Source: Teredinibacter haidensis (GTDB lineage Bacteria; Pseudomonadota; Gammaproteobacteria; Pseudomonadales; Cellvibrionaceae). Taken from it: a DNA stretch of 64,000 bases. Below the pieces are notes generated by a model. That model had not been told where the DNA came from, did no database searches, and saw only the letters and a list, made by a program, of their open reading frames with translations. This document shows, one piece after another, positions 9,001 through 17,554 of this stretch (positions are counted from its first letter, which is position 1; each line of letters begins with the position of its first letter). The stretch spans positions 1,426,001 through 1,490,000 of the forward strand of contig NZ_CP060084.1 of assembly GCF_014211975.1 (NCBI RefSeq), given 5' to 3'. The translations under genes were made by a program, and so were the position numbers.

Positions 9001-11328
9001 GCTGCTGCTTGGACCTCTGTGCAATACGCAAATCCACTGTTAAATAGTCGGGTACACATGCTGAAGGATAGTACGTACTTTGTTATCCAAAAGGACGAAG
9101 TAGTACCTTTGCTGTGTAAGGAATTGTCGATAGACAAAGGCGCAAGCCTATCGCAACAAGCGCTACTAGAATATGCCAAGCGCACGCGCGAAGTTGGCTT
9201 CGACCTGCAATGCGAACCGGGCTGTCGGCTTGAGACGTTGACCATTGAGCCCAGCCGCTATGCGCTCGTTTTAACGGTCAGTCACGTATTGATGGATGGC
9301 TGGTCGCATGCGAATCTCATGTCGCAGTTGCTTTCCGCTTATAACGGCAAAGGCCTCAGTGCACCGCAGTTTTCAGGTTACTTACATTGGCTTCAGCAGC
9401 GCGATAGAGAGGAGTCGAGCGCTTACTGGAAACAACTTGTCGGCCAATCCAGGCGGGTCAGTCAGGCTAACAAGTTATGCGAGACAAAACTGGTTGAGCA
9501 ATTGGTAAATGAATCACAAATTGTATCAGTTTCGACACTCTTAACGGAGGAAGATTTACACCAACTTGATGATTTAACACGGTGCCACGGGCTGCTGCTA
9601 AACGCGCTGTTGCAGGCGGCATGGGGGCTACTCATTGGTGCATATACCCAACAAAAGCATGCAGTATTTGGCTATACCACATCAGGTCGTCCTGACGATT
9701 TAGCCGATGCCAATAAAATGATTGGTTTGTTTATTAACACCTTGCCAATAGTGCTCGATATTGATGATGACGATGTTTGGTCACTGGCGGGTAAGGTACA
9801 ACAGCAAATTCTGGAACACAGTGCACACCAATATTTGTCTGCTGCGGAGATTCAAATAGCAGCTGGACAAGCGGATCCGCTATACGATAGTTTGCTAGTG
9901 TTTGAAAATTATCCGTTGGACGATGTGAGCCAAACCGCGAACGCTTTGGGGTTAAAACAAATTGTTCACCATCCGATCGAAGGCGGCGAGACAACATCAC
10001 CATTGACACTGCTGATCAAGCCAGAAACTTCCCTATTTTTAGAATTGGTGTTTGATGCTGCGCGAATGGATGCTGCACAGATGACGCAACTGGTGGAAGA
10101 TTACAAAACTATTTTATTGCAACTGATCCGTGGCGAATCTCAAATCCCCGCTTTATTTACATTGCTAGGCCCACGGCAGAAACCTATGTTTAACCAGTTA
10201 GAAACTCTTAGCAATGTAATGCCAGCGAGCGAAATGGAGTACAAGGTGCAGGGGATTTACCGCGCGATTATTGGTGTGCAAGAAGTGGGAGTAGAGGAAA
10301 GATTTTTTGATATTGGTGGCCACTCGCTGTTAGCGTTGCAGTTGTTACAGAAAATTAATGACACATTTTCATGTAATCTCTCGGTAGGCGACCTGTTTTT
10401 GGCGCCGAATATTAGAGCGTTGAGTACTTTGATTACGCAGCAACAGAATGCGCCTGCTAGCGTGTTAAATGACACATTGGTGCCATTATCCATTAGCGTT
10501 GATGCACAAGCGCTTTATTTTGTAGCGGGTGTGGGTGGAAGCTGTATCAGCTTTTTTTCTTTAGTTAGGTCGCTTAGCAAAGTTACTGCGGCATTCGGTT
10601 TGCAGCCACCTCAATTAAATGGCAATCATTCTGTGGTGTTTACCAGTGTGTCGGATTATGCAAGCCACTATATTGAAGCTTTGCAGACCGAGCAGCAGCA
10701 AGGTCCCTTCCGTTTAGTTGGCCATTCCTTCGGCAGCTTCATTGCATTTGAGATGGCACTGCAGCTAGAGGCACGCGGTCACCAAGTGGCGCTAGTGCTG
10801 CTGGATACTCCGGCCCCGGTTCCTGGTCGCATTGCACAATCAACGCATTCTGTTGGCCAGCTCCGCTATCGGGGTTTGAAAATTGTCGCGGGTTTTGCAG
10901 GTTTTAGCTGTCCGTTTACTGAAGCAGAATTCAGCGGGTTATCTGCAGCAGAACAAGACCTACGTATCGAAACACTGTGCGCACAACAGCAAATACCTTT
11001 TAATGCTACTACTTTACGTAACTTTCTCGACGTTTACGTCAATCAATCCAGTCTGGATTATGCCCCGATAGGGCGCTTGCAGGAAACGCCAATTACGTTG
11101 ATCAATGCGGCAGACACTCGTGAATTTTTCCGGGAACATGAACTCGACGATTTGGGTTGGCGTGAATTTACAGCTGCAACTGTTTCCGTATGTGTAACTC
11201 CAGGTGATCATTTGTCCATGCTTCATGATCCTCACGTTAAGCGCATCGTCGACTACATCCACAGCACTTTTTTTGGGCCCGTGTTGGACAGTGGTCAGCA
11301 TGCTGTTATAGAAGAGATTCATTTATGA
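3061..11328 (+). CDS. NRPS: TubC-C-A(MT)-PCP-E-C-PCP-TE
   Basis: Terminal NRPS subunit, 2755 aa. Domains by residue are: TubC-type docking domain ~15-72; condensation ~78-515 (HHIIADGWS at ~205); adenylation ~518-1360, split by a PRMT-like methyltransferase at ~556-900 (A1 VTYAEL ~905, A3 TSGSTGNPKG ~1027, A10 NGKIDKK ~1351); carrier ~1385-1450 (LGGDSI, Ser1412); epimerisation ~1460-1910 (HHLIVDVHSW at 1600, NYLGQ); condensation ~1939-2370 with SHVLMDG, so the first His is Ser2074; carrier ~2400-2470 (GGHSL, Ser2422); thioesterase ~2490-2740 (GHSFGS, Ser2556, and a late GDHLSML His). The A-domain code by eye is D-A-S-T-I-A-A-V-C-K, close to Tyr/Phe codes, so the E domain predicts a D-aromatic residue. 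The last module has no A domain. A purine-rich AAGGGAT precedes the ATG. Confidence 0.96.
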   Translation: MRSNMNPSSSEESDQKTALEFLEFLARLDVQVVLKEDKLKVSSSTGKVPDELLSTIKSRKQLLVDYFRNTGSEREVAASFAQQRLWFADALAENNSYHLSELLRMHGELKIEILRDVFGVIIERHQILRTRFIEIHGELKQRISTKSLFKFQLVELPKQDHDAAAQVQAWVEAEMHKPFDLQRDSLIRVYLFKESDTSYWLFVNLHHIIADGWSVGVLTREIVALYEDISRGVIPQLAPLSLQYADYSLWQKKQMVTGVFDQQLNYWREKLRGCPTLTLPTDHLRPRRQSTRGTSHSLDLGAEFSGALKAFCKASTASPFMVLLSGFFILMQRYSQQDDIIVGTSIANRNRDEFEPLIGLFVNVLAIRHNLANNPSFEQLVNDIKLSLLDDYENQDVPFEKIVEVCEPKRDPARSPLFQVAFTLENTPSTQLDLGDLRIESVPLPCSTAKYDLTFHVQELSDRFVAEIEYCSDLYSASTIDTMSRCFSHLLTEAITYPESPIGDLKLLSNADLHAIFELGRGKVNPFPNESLVKLFEECAQQFAELPAVIAPEHTPLELWPSISEFYVYDDLLYYAMTNDEKRNQSYRIAINKLVPGKVVLEIGTGPDVILSRFAVEAGARHVYAVELLQETYDKARDTIKRLNLQDKITLIHGDATKVELPEEVDVILSEIVGAIGGSEGCTVIQNQTRKFLKPDGHVIPNRSLTTITPIALPGDFFSEPGFSKTSAPYVEKIFKELGYPFDLRLCVKNMQYADLVANIEPFEDLLFSDHVEEEELHPIHFVFNKDCAIDGFLLWLNLETIDGEWIDTLAHEHCWLPVYVPVFEKKVAVLSGDTITATVERRLCDNGINPTFFVQGTVFRARTKDLVFSVSLDHFTKDFCAHPFHRKLFTEGDARIRPDIYSTVTYAELNSKANQLAHLLRARGLAPGDLAGICLKKSWQSMLAILAILKTGAAYLPIDPDYPKQRIDYIVENSGIDLLLSAKDLAAIWQDFSVPVIDVLATAADVANYGNHNLELAVHAQDLAYVIYTSGSTGNPKGVMIEHASAVNLRQAQARQFGVAAGDRVLQFAPQAFDAAASEWLMALLSGGTLVVPSSAVSGDLDLLADCIRQQRVSVATLPPAVLAVLEPQTVSGLTTVISAGETCTREICNRWSPGRRFFNAYGPTENAVCSTIYECAQWEERDPPIGRVMDNQQAYILDAELCPLPLGVPGELCMAGVGLARGYLNNPQLTKQSFIQVPWTTQHLYRTGDIVKFDETGDIHYLGRRDNQVKIRGYRIELGEVEYQLRNIPEVSEAICVVREENGHKQLYAFVIGNENLAEETLNRVMSQRVPGYMVPARFFVLDEYPITSNGKIDKKALLVMIEQLQGAMVSLLVQPRTENEALFVRWFSEVLGVKSVSVTDNFFDLGGDSILAVHLVAKSRQAGFLLRVSDIFESKTPIALAQISRGRLQPLEAQQGLQTGDVLLTPIQHWFFAQSNPEPHHWNQSLIVTIEKSVTVEMLRASLRELIVHHDALRLQYQACTNSDDSVRQAYSNNLEIELEVVDLKHLDNALDLEQAICEVSQTFQQSFCLGNGHLMKTLLFLTAPNLARNRLAVIAHHLIVDVHSWRIILEDIERLIEEGTATIPLAEKTTSFQCYAQRLQDYVNGRACQANLSYWQDVIEMQAGDQMASAMATEAGEQQHIPRRESVSVSLDAATSELLGGAALKAYHTQVLDLLIVALRQAVHVNWNLQQFSVVLENHGRQDFDECVDVSRTVGWFTTQYPLVFSDNVPNLNSELIKQTKETLRAIPNRGFDYAALRYLHSNPNVRRSLTPVTEPSVLINYLGQMERQQASDAFELLDTTPGENIGAQNSCSHPLAITAKFKDDRFELDFTFDNTKLSESKVRTLADTTRVRLSDIVQFCSAQTQPRHTPSDFPLAVLSQAEVDTLDDAHTTLTDIWPLTKSQQGMFFCTLASEGKAFVEQMVLEILGDLNLQKFAAAWTSVQYANPLLNSRVHMLKDSTYFVIQKDEVVPLLCKELSIDKGASLSQQALLEYAKRTREVGFDLQCEPGCRLETLTIEPSRYALVLTVSHVLMDGWSHANLMSQLLSAYNGKGLSAPQFSGYLHWLQQRDREESSAYWKQLVGQSRRVSQANKLCETKLVEQLVNESQIVSVSTLLTEEDLHQLDDLTRCHGLLLNALLQAAWGLLIGAYTQQKHAVFGYTTSGRPDDLADANKMIGLFINTLPIVLDIDDDDVWSLAGKVQQQILEHSAHQYLSAAEIQIAAGQADPLYDSLLVFENYPLDDVSQTANALGLKQIVHHPIEGGETTSPLTLLIKPETSLFLELVFDAARMDAAQMTQLVEDYKTILLQLIRGESQIPALFTLLGPRQKPMFNQLETLSNVMPASEMEYKVQGIYRAIIGVQEVGVEERFFDIGGHSLLALQLLQKINDTFSCNLSVGDLFLAPNIRALSTLITQQQNAPASVLNDTLVPLSISVDAQALYFVAGVGGSCISFFSLVRSLSKVTAAFGLQPPQLNGNHSVVFTSVSDYASHYIEALQTEQQQGPFRLVGHSFGSFIAFEMALQLEARGHQVALVLLDTPAPVPGRIAQSTHSVGQLRYRGLKIVAGFAGFSCPFTEAEFSGLSAAEQDLRIETLCAQQQIPFNATTLRNFLDVYVNQSSLDYAPIGRLQETPITLINAADTREFFREHELDDLGWREFTAATVSVCVTPGDHLSMLHDPHVKRIVDYIHSTFFGPVLDSGQHAVIEEIHL
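4726..5760 (+). other. PRMT-like SAM methyltransferase domain inserted in an A domain
   Basis: Residues ~556-900 of the terminal NRPS are not adenylation sequence. They carry a class I methyltransferase motif I (VLEIGTGPD, then VYAVELL), a motif II-like HGDATKVELP, and a SEIVGAIGGSEG segment resembling the double-glutamate loop of protein arginine methyltransferases. A beta-rich C-terminal part follows. The insert sits after LPAVIAPEHT, which matches the first strand of the A domain, and before the A1 motif VTYAELN. The flanking A-domain sequence resumes cleanly and all later core motifs are intact, so the host domain is probably active. N- or O-methylation of the bound aromatic residue is an inference. 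Confidence 0.85.
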
Positions 11329-12974
11329 GTAGCTCTGCCATTGTTCGATTCTTCAAGGAGGAGGGCTACGGTGTGTTGCTCAGCCAACTGGGTATTGCGA
11401 TTTTGTTTACCGGATTGGCGAGCATTGCTTTGTTGGGACTGATCAACGAGGTAGCGTTTAATGGTCGGGAATCCTCTGACGACCTGATCTATTACGCACT
11501 GGCCATTTTGGTTTTTTCATTGGGTACCCGATTTCTAAATATTCGCGTAACCCGCCTGGTAGAGAATCAACTGTTGCAGTTGCGCCTGCGAATTATGGAA
11601 GGCGTACGCGGGGCGGATTTAGCGTGGCTAGAGCGGCTTGGTAGAGAAGACATTCATGTTGTGCTGTCGCAGGATGTCGCGTTGATTTCTAATAGTGCGG
11701 ATATGCTGGTGTCGGCTGTGCAGCAGTGCGTTATGTTGCTGTTTTGTTTGGTGTATGTGGCTTGGTTGTCGCCCATAGCTTTTCTTGTTGTGGTTGGTTC
11801 CATTCTCACCACCTATTTCCTTATTAGTAAATTACAGGCGATTTTGCAAAAAAATTACTTAAGCCTTGCCGTTACAGAGAGCAGATTGTTTGCGGTGCTG
11901 GACCATTTGGTTAATGGTTTTAAGGAAATCAAAATCAACGGGAAAAAGAGTGCTGCCATCTCGGAGGAGTACGCTATTCACCTAAAGGAATCTGAACGAT
12001 TGAAAGTGGATAATCGGGTGCGAGCGTCATGGGCAATTCTTGCGTCCCACCTGTTTATGTACAGCTTGCTTGGTGCCGTGGTTTTTGCGTTACCGCTCGG
12101 GACTGGCAACGTTGATGGGCTGATAGGCAAATTGGTGGCGACAATCTTGTTCATCATCGCACCGTTATTACTAATTCTTGAAGGTATTCCCACAATCGAG
12201 CGCGCAAACTCATCTTTAGAGCGACTTTACGAGCTGGATGTAAAGCTCAAGAACGAGCAGCTCAATGAAACCTTCGGAGGGCTCATTCCCGAGTTCAACA
12301 AGCTCACATTGCGCGGTGTGACTTACGGTTACGATGATGATAACGGCAACAAAGGGTTTACCGTTGGGCCACTCAACAGCACTATAAACAGCGGTGAAAT
12401 TGTCTTTATCACAGGTGGCAACGGCAGTGGTAAATCGACCCTACTAAAGCTAATTACCGGCCTTTATACCCATCAGCACGGTCAGATAGCATTAAATCAC
12501 GAAGTGATCGGCATCGATAACATCCAAAAGCTGCGAGAGCAATTTGCAGTTGTGTTTACGGATTTCCATTTGTTTGATCAATTTTATGGCCTGGATTCGG
12601 TGGATGCAGGCAAGGTGAACCAGCTGATCAAGGACATGGAACTGCAAACCAAAGTGGCCTACGAAGATGGACGCTTTTCCACAGTGAACTTGTCGACAGG
12701 CCAGCGCAAACGCTTAGCGTTCATTATGGCAATACTCGACAGCCGAAATATTTACATTTTTGATGAGTGGGCCGCTGATCAGGACGCGCATTTTCGCGAT
12801 AGATTCTACAAAACTCTCCTGCCATCACTAAAAACGCAGGGAAAAACCGTAATTGCAGTCACTCACGACGACCGCTATTGGGATTGCTGCGACCGCCTTA
12901 TTAAACTGGATCTAGGTTCTATTGCGGAACAAAAAGATTTTAAACCCCTAGCGGAATCAATCTCTGTCTTGTGA
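11325..12974 (+). CDS. Cyclic-peptide-type ABC exporter (fused permease-ATPase)
   Basis: Single-chain ABC exporter of the PvdE/SyrD cyclic-peptide transporter family, 549 aa, in the inner membrane. The N-terminal half has about six hydrophobic segments (residues ~15-305). The ATPase has Walker A GGNGSGKST near residue 365, signature STGQRKRLAF near 463 and Walker B IYIFDEWAADQD near 480; the unusual signature and the DEWAADQD stretch are typical of this family. The start overlaps the NRPS stop as ATGA, so translation is probably coupled. The position right after the thioesterase suggests it exports the peptide product or an intermediate to the periplasm. Confidence 0.92.
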   Translation: MSSSAIVRFFKEEGYGVLLSQLGIAILFTGLASIALLGLINEVAFNGRESSDDLIYYALAILVFSLGTRFLNIRVTRLVENQLLQLRLRIMEGVRGADLAWLERLGREDIHVVLSQDVALISNSADMLVSAVQQCVMLLFCLVYVAWLSPIAFLVVVGSILTTYFLISKLQAILQKNYLSLAVTESRLFAVLDHLVNGFKEIKINGKKSAAISEEYAIHLKESERLKVDNRVRASWAILASHLFMYSLLGAVVFALPLGTGNVDGLIGKLVATILFIIAPLLLILEGIPTIERANSSLERLYELDVKLKNEQLNETFGGLIPEFNKLTLRGVTYGYDDDNGNKGFTVGPLNSTINSGEIVFITGGNGSGKSTLLKLITGLYTHQHGQIALNHEVIGIDNIQKLREQFAVVFTDFHLFDQFYGLDSVDAGKVNQLIKDMELQTKVAYEDGRFSTVNLSTGQRKRLAFIMAILDSRNIYIFDEWAADQDAHFRDRFYKTLLPSLKTQGKTVIAVTHDDRYWDCCDRLIKLDLGSIAEQKDFKPLAESISVL

Positions 12975-13040
12975 TTGAATGAATGGCAGTTTGTGTACAT
13001 TTAAAAACCACGTTCATACAAGCGAGGTTAGTAAGGTTGA

Positions 13041-16000
13041 ATGAATATAATCAGAAAATTCACAGAGCACAAAGTGGCCGCCACCATGCTCATGTTGATT
13101 ATGGTGATGATTGGCCTTTGGGGAGCGCGCCAAATTAATTTGCAGCTTAATCCGTCGCAACACTACAATAATGTCATTGTTGAAGCGTACTGGCCCGGCG
13201 CTGGTGCCGAAGATATTGAGCGCCAGATCACGCTACCATTAGAGCATCAGCTGCGTTCGGTGAAAGATCTGCGATCGATGAAATCTTCTATTAGTCAGGG
13301 TTTGTTGCGCATAGACTTAGAATTCGAAGATCATATTAACAGCGACGAAGCTCTGGAAGAAGTTAAACAGGCGACCAGCCAAGCGCGGTTTTTACCAAGT
13401 GAGATGGAGCCATTGGTGATCAAACCTTTTGTTCCCTACGAACGCTTGGCGGATCTGTTGGTGACGGGCAATCAATTGAAAGCGTTGGTGCCACAAGCAC
13501 TCGATTTTGAGCGTGAATTGTTGACGCTTGGTATCGACAAGATTGAATTTCTGTCTCTGCCTGATATGGAAATGGCGATTCAGGTTGATCGTCAAAATTT
13601 GCTAGATATGGGTATCTCCCTTGATCGCCTTGGCGATACCATTGCCGCAACCAGTCGCGATTTTCCAGCTGGGAACGTTGGTGTGGGCGACAGCGAAATG
13701 CAGCTGCGAAGCTTAGACCAACAGCGCACAGAGGAAGGATTTCGCGAGCTGTTAATTCGTTTAGACAGCGGGCGTTTACTGCGGCTTAGCGACATAGCAA
13801 CGGTTGATGAGATACCTCGAGATAATACTGTGTTGACCACGCAAAACGGTCGCCCTGCTATCTGGATGCGGGTATTACGCGCACCGGGCACCAACACTTT
13901 CTTAGCTTCAGAAATACTACAAACCTGGTTAGCAGAAAAAAAACGCACACTGCCTGAAAACATGGATGTATCTCCGTTGTTAGAGACCTGGAAGTTCACG
14001 GAACAGCAATTCCAGTTAGTGATGCGCAACGGCATATCGGGTTTGATCTTAGTGTTGTTGACTTTGTACTTTTTCCTCAATGGACGTATCGCGTTTTGGG
14101 TGGCCGCAGGCATTCCTGTCAGTTTCGCTTTTGCGGTTACGTTGTTTTATTACGGCGGAGGTTCCATCAACGCCCTAAGTCTGATTGGTCTCATCATGGC
14201 GTTAGGTATAGTTGTGGATGACTCCATCGTAGTGGCGGAGGAATACCAGACGCGCTTAAGCCGTATGAACCCAAACCGTGCAGCTTACAGTGCGGCCCAG
14301 TCGATGTTGTCGGCTGTGCTAGCATCTTCTCTCACTACGATTGCAGCATTGATTCCGATTATGTTAGTGGATGGTGGGGCTATGAGGGAAATTCCGTTAC
14401 TCATTCTATGCATCATCGTTGCTTCTTTATTGGAGTGCTTCCTGGTTTTACCAGGTCATATTTTAGCAACAGATTTGCGTCGTCAATCCTCCGCTATGAC
14501 CAGATTTCGTGCTCGTATGCAGACTCGGGGGGAGTTGTTTCGTCAACAAATATTTTTACCTCTCGTTAGACAGGTGTTGCGTTATCGCGGCGCCACACTA
14601 TGTTTCGCCTCCATGGCATTTTTAGTGGCTTTATCTCTGTTAATAAGCGGACGTATAAAAACCGAAATGGCGGTGGGGTTTTCCCTGGACTATATTGAGG
14701 CCAGTATAAAAGTACCAGGTACCCAAACAGATATAGAAGCAGCTGTTGCCGTTTTGCAGGACTCGCTAAGTCAGGCGGAACAACAGTTGGGTGGCGGCTT
14801 GATTGCTACACACATCCTGTCTAAAGGCACCGCGTTTCTCGATGGTGAAAAAAAATACGGGCAGTTATATATCACTCTGTTTGCAGAGATGGTTTCATCG
14901 GATGAACGCCGAGTAACAGCGGAAGAATTTACCCACGCTTGGCGCCAGAAAATGGCGGAGGATCAATCCCAAACAATTGAGGTCTTCGATTTTCATTTGG
15001 GGCAGGATCTAAGCGCAGACATATCACTGTATTTTACCGGTAACGACGTTCACCAACTAAAGACTGCAGCCGAGGAATTGAAACAGATTATTCGCGGGTA
15101 TACTGGGGTGCATTCGGTCGCAGATGACCTTCCCTACGGTGACTATCAATCGGTGTTTAAACTCAACGCCGAGGGCAGGGCGATGGGCCTGACTGCTGAG
15201 TCTTTAGCGCGCCAAATTTACGCCGCTTACGAAGGTGTAAAAGTGCAGTTGTTCAACCGCCGGGGCCAAGAAATTGAAGTGATGGTAAAATTACCTAAAG
15301 ACGAGCGTGAAAATGTCTTCCGTTTAAAAGAATTTCCAATTCAAACTCTGGATGGTCGTACAATCCCTTTGGCCAGTGTTGCTGAGGTCTTGCAGCAAAG
15401 GGGCATTAAGGTAATCCAGCACTACAACGGTGAGCTTGCCGTAAATATCACTGCCAATGTAATCCATCAGCTCAATACACCGCTGGCTGTGCTCCGGACG
15501 TTGGAAAAAACGGCTATCCCCCAAATTGCGGAGAAATATCATCTTAAGTATGGGTTGTCGGAAAACTCAGCAGCAGAACAGCGCATTATCTCGGATTTAT
15601 TGTGGGGGGTCTTTGGCGCACTGGTGCTGATCTATTTGATTCTCTGTTGGAACACCGCCTCATATATATGGCCGTTGGCGATCATGTTAGCTATACCCCT
15701 TGCGCTCACGGGAGCATTTTTTGGGCTGTATTTTTCCAATATGAATTTGGGTGTGCTGTCGACACTTGGTTTGTTTACTTTGACGGGGGTAATGGTCAAT
15801 GACGCAATCATTGTTATCAATAGCTACAAGTTGTACCGAAATCAGGGGATGGCCTGTCATGCGGCGATTGAAATAGCCACATGCTCTAGGTTTCGCGCAG
15901 TAATTTTAACATCTCTTACTACGACCGCCGGCCTCTTACCGTTGATGTTTGAAAATTCCTTAATGGGCCGATTTATGGCCCCCCTGGCAGTGGTTATTTG

Positions 16001-16172
16001 TTTTGGAATGATTTACGGCACGGTTTTGATTTTAATCGTGGTCCCGGCGGCACTCTCCTTCTTGGATAGTGCCGCCGAAAAAATAAGGGGAAAAGTATCG
16101 GGTGATAGGCATAGGGATTGGCCAGACACTAAGACTTATCTCGATTCGCCTATCGTTGATACGGATCACTAG
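13041..16172 (+). CDS. RND efflux permease (AcrB/MexB-like)
   Basis: Inner-membrane proton-driven RND pump, 1043 aa, the usual length for this family. It begins with a membrane helix after MNIIRKFTEHK, has two large periplasmic loops and two blocks of helices. The fourth helix contains VVDDSIV, matching the paired Asp of the proton relay. The tenth helix region has GVMVNDAIIVINSYK. The gene is 66 bp after the ABC exporter and 11 bp before the membrane fusion protein, so it probably belongs to the peptide operon. No TolC-like outer-membrane factor is encoded in the window. Export of the NRPS product or self-protection is an inference from position. Confidence 0.95.
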   Translation: MNIIRKFTEHKVAATMLMLIMVMIGLWGARQINLQLNPSQHYNNVIVEAYWPGAGAEDIERQITLPLEHQLRSVKDLRSMKSSISQGLLRIDLEFEDHINSDEALEEVKQATSQARFLPSEMEPLVIKPFVPYERLADLLVTGNQLKALVPQALDFERELLTLGIDKIEFLSLPDMEMAIQVDRQNLLDMGISLDRLGDTIAATSRDFPAGNVGVGDSEMQLRSLDQQRTEEGFRELLIRLDSGRLLRLSDIATVDEIPRDNTVLTTQNGRPAIWMRVLRAPGTNTFLASEILQTWLAEKKRTLPENMDVSPLLETWKFTEQQFQLVMRNGISGLILVLLTLYFFLNGRIAFWVAAGIPVSFAFAVTLFYYGGGSINALSLIGLIMALGIVVDDSIVVAEEYQTRLSRMNPNRAAYSAAQSMLSAVLASSLTTIAALIPIMLVDGGAMREIPLLILCIIVASLLECFLVLPGHILATDLRRQSSAMTRFRARMQTRGELFRQQIFLPLVRQVLRYRGATLCFASMAFLVALSLLISGRIKTEMAVGFSLDYIEASIKVPGTQTDIEAAVAVLQDSLSQAEQQLGGGLIATHILSKGTAFLDGEKKYGQLYITLFAEMVSSDERRVTAEEFTHAWRQKMAEDQSQTIEVFDFHLGQDLSADISLYFTGNDVHQLKTAAEELKQIIRGYTGVHSVADDLPYGDYQSVFKLNAEGRAMGLTAESLARQIYAAYEGVKVQLFNRRGQEIEVMVKLPKDERENVFRLKEFPIQTLDGRTIPLASVAEVLQQRGIKVIQHYNGELAVNITANVIHQLNTPLAVLRTLEKTAIPQIAEKYHLKYGLSENSAAEQRIISDLLWGVFGALVLIYLILCWNTASYIWPLAIMLAIPLALTGAFFGLYFSNMNLGVLSTLGLFTLTGVMVNDAIIVINSYKLYRNQGMACHAAIEIATCSRFRAVILTSLTTTAGLLPLMFENSLMGRFMAPLAVVICFGMIYGTVLILIVVPAALSFLDSAAEKIRGKVSGDRHRDWPDTKTYLDSPIVDTDH

Positions 16173-16183
16173 AGAGAAAATTT

Positions 16184-17533
16184 TTGAACGCTAATCAACG
16201 GTTTATCGCAGGAGAATTCGTGACAATTGTTCGCTCTAAAGTTCGTTATTGGTGGCCCATTAATCGCGCAGTTTTGGTACCTATTTTTATTTTGTTGTGT
16301 GGTGTTTTGATCGCCTCAACTCTGTTGGTGACAGCGCCTGTGCCGGAGGAGCAACCTCCCAAGGAAAGCGTTTGGCCGGTCAGCGCAGTTGTGGTGAATC
16401 TGACCGATGCAAACCCAATGGCGCCGCTTTTTGGTCGTGTTGAGTCACCACGTGAAGCAAAAATTGCGTCGCGCCTGCCGGCAGAGGTTGTTGCTGTTGA
16501 AGTGCACGAAGGTGATGAGGTTGAAAAAGGGCAAGTATTGCTGCGTTTGGATGACGCGGATCTGTTACTGGCAGTACAGCAAAACCAGGCGAACCTGTTA
16601 GAAGCAGAAGCACGACTCAAATCGAACCGCATGAACGCACAATCGGATTCACGTTTATTACAGCATCAGAAAATTCTATGGCATTTGACGGATAAAAAAG
16701 TTGCGCGTCAAAAGAGTTTACTTGAGGAGAAAATTATTGCCCAGTCGGTCTACGACGACTCTAGGTTGGAATCAATTCAACAGGCAATTGAATTGGAAAA
16801 GCAAATTTTTCTCGTGGCCAACGCAAACAATACCGAAAAACTCGCAGAAGCCAACGTAACGCGGGCGCTGGCGAAACTTGAAAGAGCCAACCTCCAGTTG
16901 TCCTATGCAACGGTAACCGCGCCTTTTAATGGTGTGGTAAGTAAAGTTTTAATTTCTGAAGGCGATCGTTTACAGGTTGGTTCACCTACGTTGCAAATAT
17001 TTGATCGTGAAGAATTACAAGTTCGCTCTGCAATTTCAAACGCCTATGTCAGCGCGATAAAAACAGCGCTCACTGCGAATCAAACCATCGTTGCGTCTAC
17101 AGAGGCCTATCAGCATAAGGTAGAACTGGAATTGGTTAATCTCACTTCCAGTGTTTCCTCTAGCGGTGCGAGCGTGGATGGTTTATTTCGCGTAACGGAT
17201 TCAGGCGAGTGGTTAGTACTAGGTCAAATGTTGCCTATTTCGTTGCAGATGCCAACGGAGAATGCTGTTGTATTAATACCACCTCAAGCTTTATATGATC
17301 AGGATTATGTTTACGCAATTGAAAATGGCAGTTTGGTGCCTTTGAAAGTCGAGGTGGTTGGCGAAACGAGTTTGCGCGGCAAGACAAAACTACTGCTGCG
17401 CTCGAATGATTTGCACGATGGTATTTTATTGCTTGGTTCGCGTTTGGCTAATGCGAAAACAGGTTTGAAAGTTGAGCCTCGTGTGAAAATTGACTATGCG
17501 CCAATACTAGCAGATGCAGAGAATCAAGATTAA
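16184..17533 (+). CDS. RND membrane fusion protein (periplasmic adaptor)
   Basis: Periplasmic adaptor of the HlyD/AcrA type, 449 aa. One membrane segment at residues ~28-48 anchors it. A lipoyl-type half motif (VVAVEVHEGDEVEKGQVLLRL) is followed by a helical hairpin at ~125-225 and the second lipoyl half (YATVTAPFNGVVSKVLISEGD), then a beta-barrel region. The start used is TTG at 16184, just after AGAGAG. GTG at 16220 would drop twelve residues and still keep the anchor. It pairs with the RND permease 11 bp upstream. Confidence 0.93.
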   Translation: MNANQRFIAGEFVTIVRSKVRYWWPINRAVLVPIFILLCGVLIASTLLVTAPVPEEQPPKESVWPVSAVVVNLTDANPMAPLFGRVESPREAKIASRLPAEVVAVEVHEGDEVEKGQVLLRLDDADLLLAVQQNQANLLEAEARLKSNRMNAQSDSRLLQHQKILWHLTDKKVARQKSLLEEKIIAQSVYDDSRLESIQQAIELEKQIFLVANANNTEKLAEANVTRALAKLERANLQLSYATVTAPFNGVVSKVLISEGDRLQVGSPTLQIFDREELQVRSAISNAYVSAIKTALTANQTIVASTEAYQHKVELELVNLTSSVSSSGASVDGLFRVTDSGEWLVLGQMLPISLQMPTENAVVLIPPQALYDQDYVYAIENGSLVPLKVEVVGETSLRGKTKLLLRSNDLHDGILLLGSRLANAKTGLKVEPRVKIDYAPILADAENQD

Positions 17534-17554
17534 ATGCAACGGAGACATTAGCAA

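Noticed and set aside
8631..9245. 204-codon minus-strand ORF inside the NRPS gene
   Set aside because: It is antisense to the well-supported end of the E domain and start of the C domain, has no ribosome site and no recognisable protein features.
13592..14113. 173-codon minus-strand ORF inside the RND gene
   Set aside because: Shadow of the permease coding sequence; composition is Ser/Arg-rich as expected for an antisense frame.
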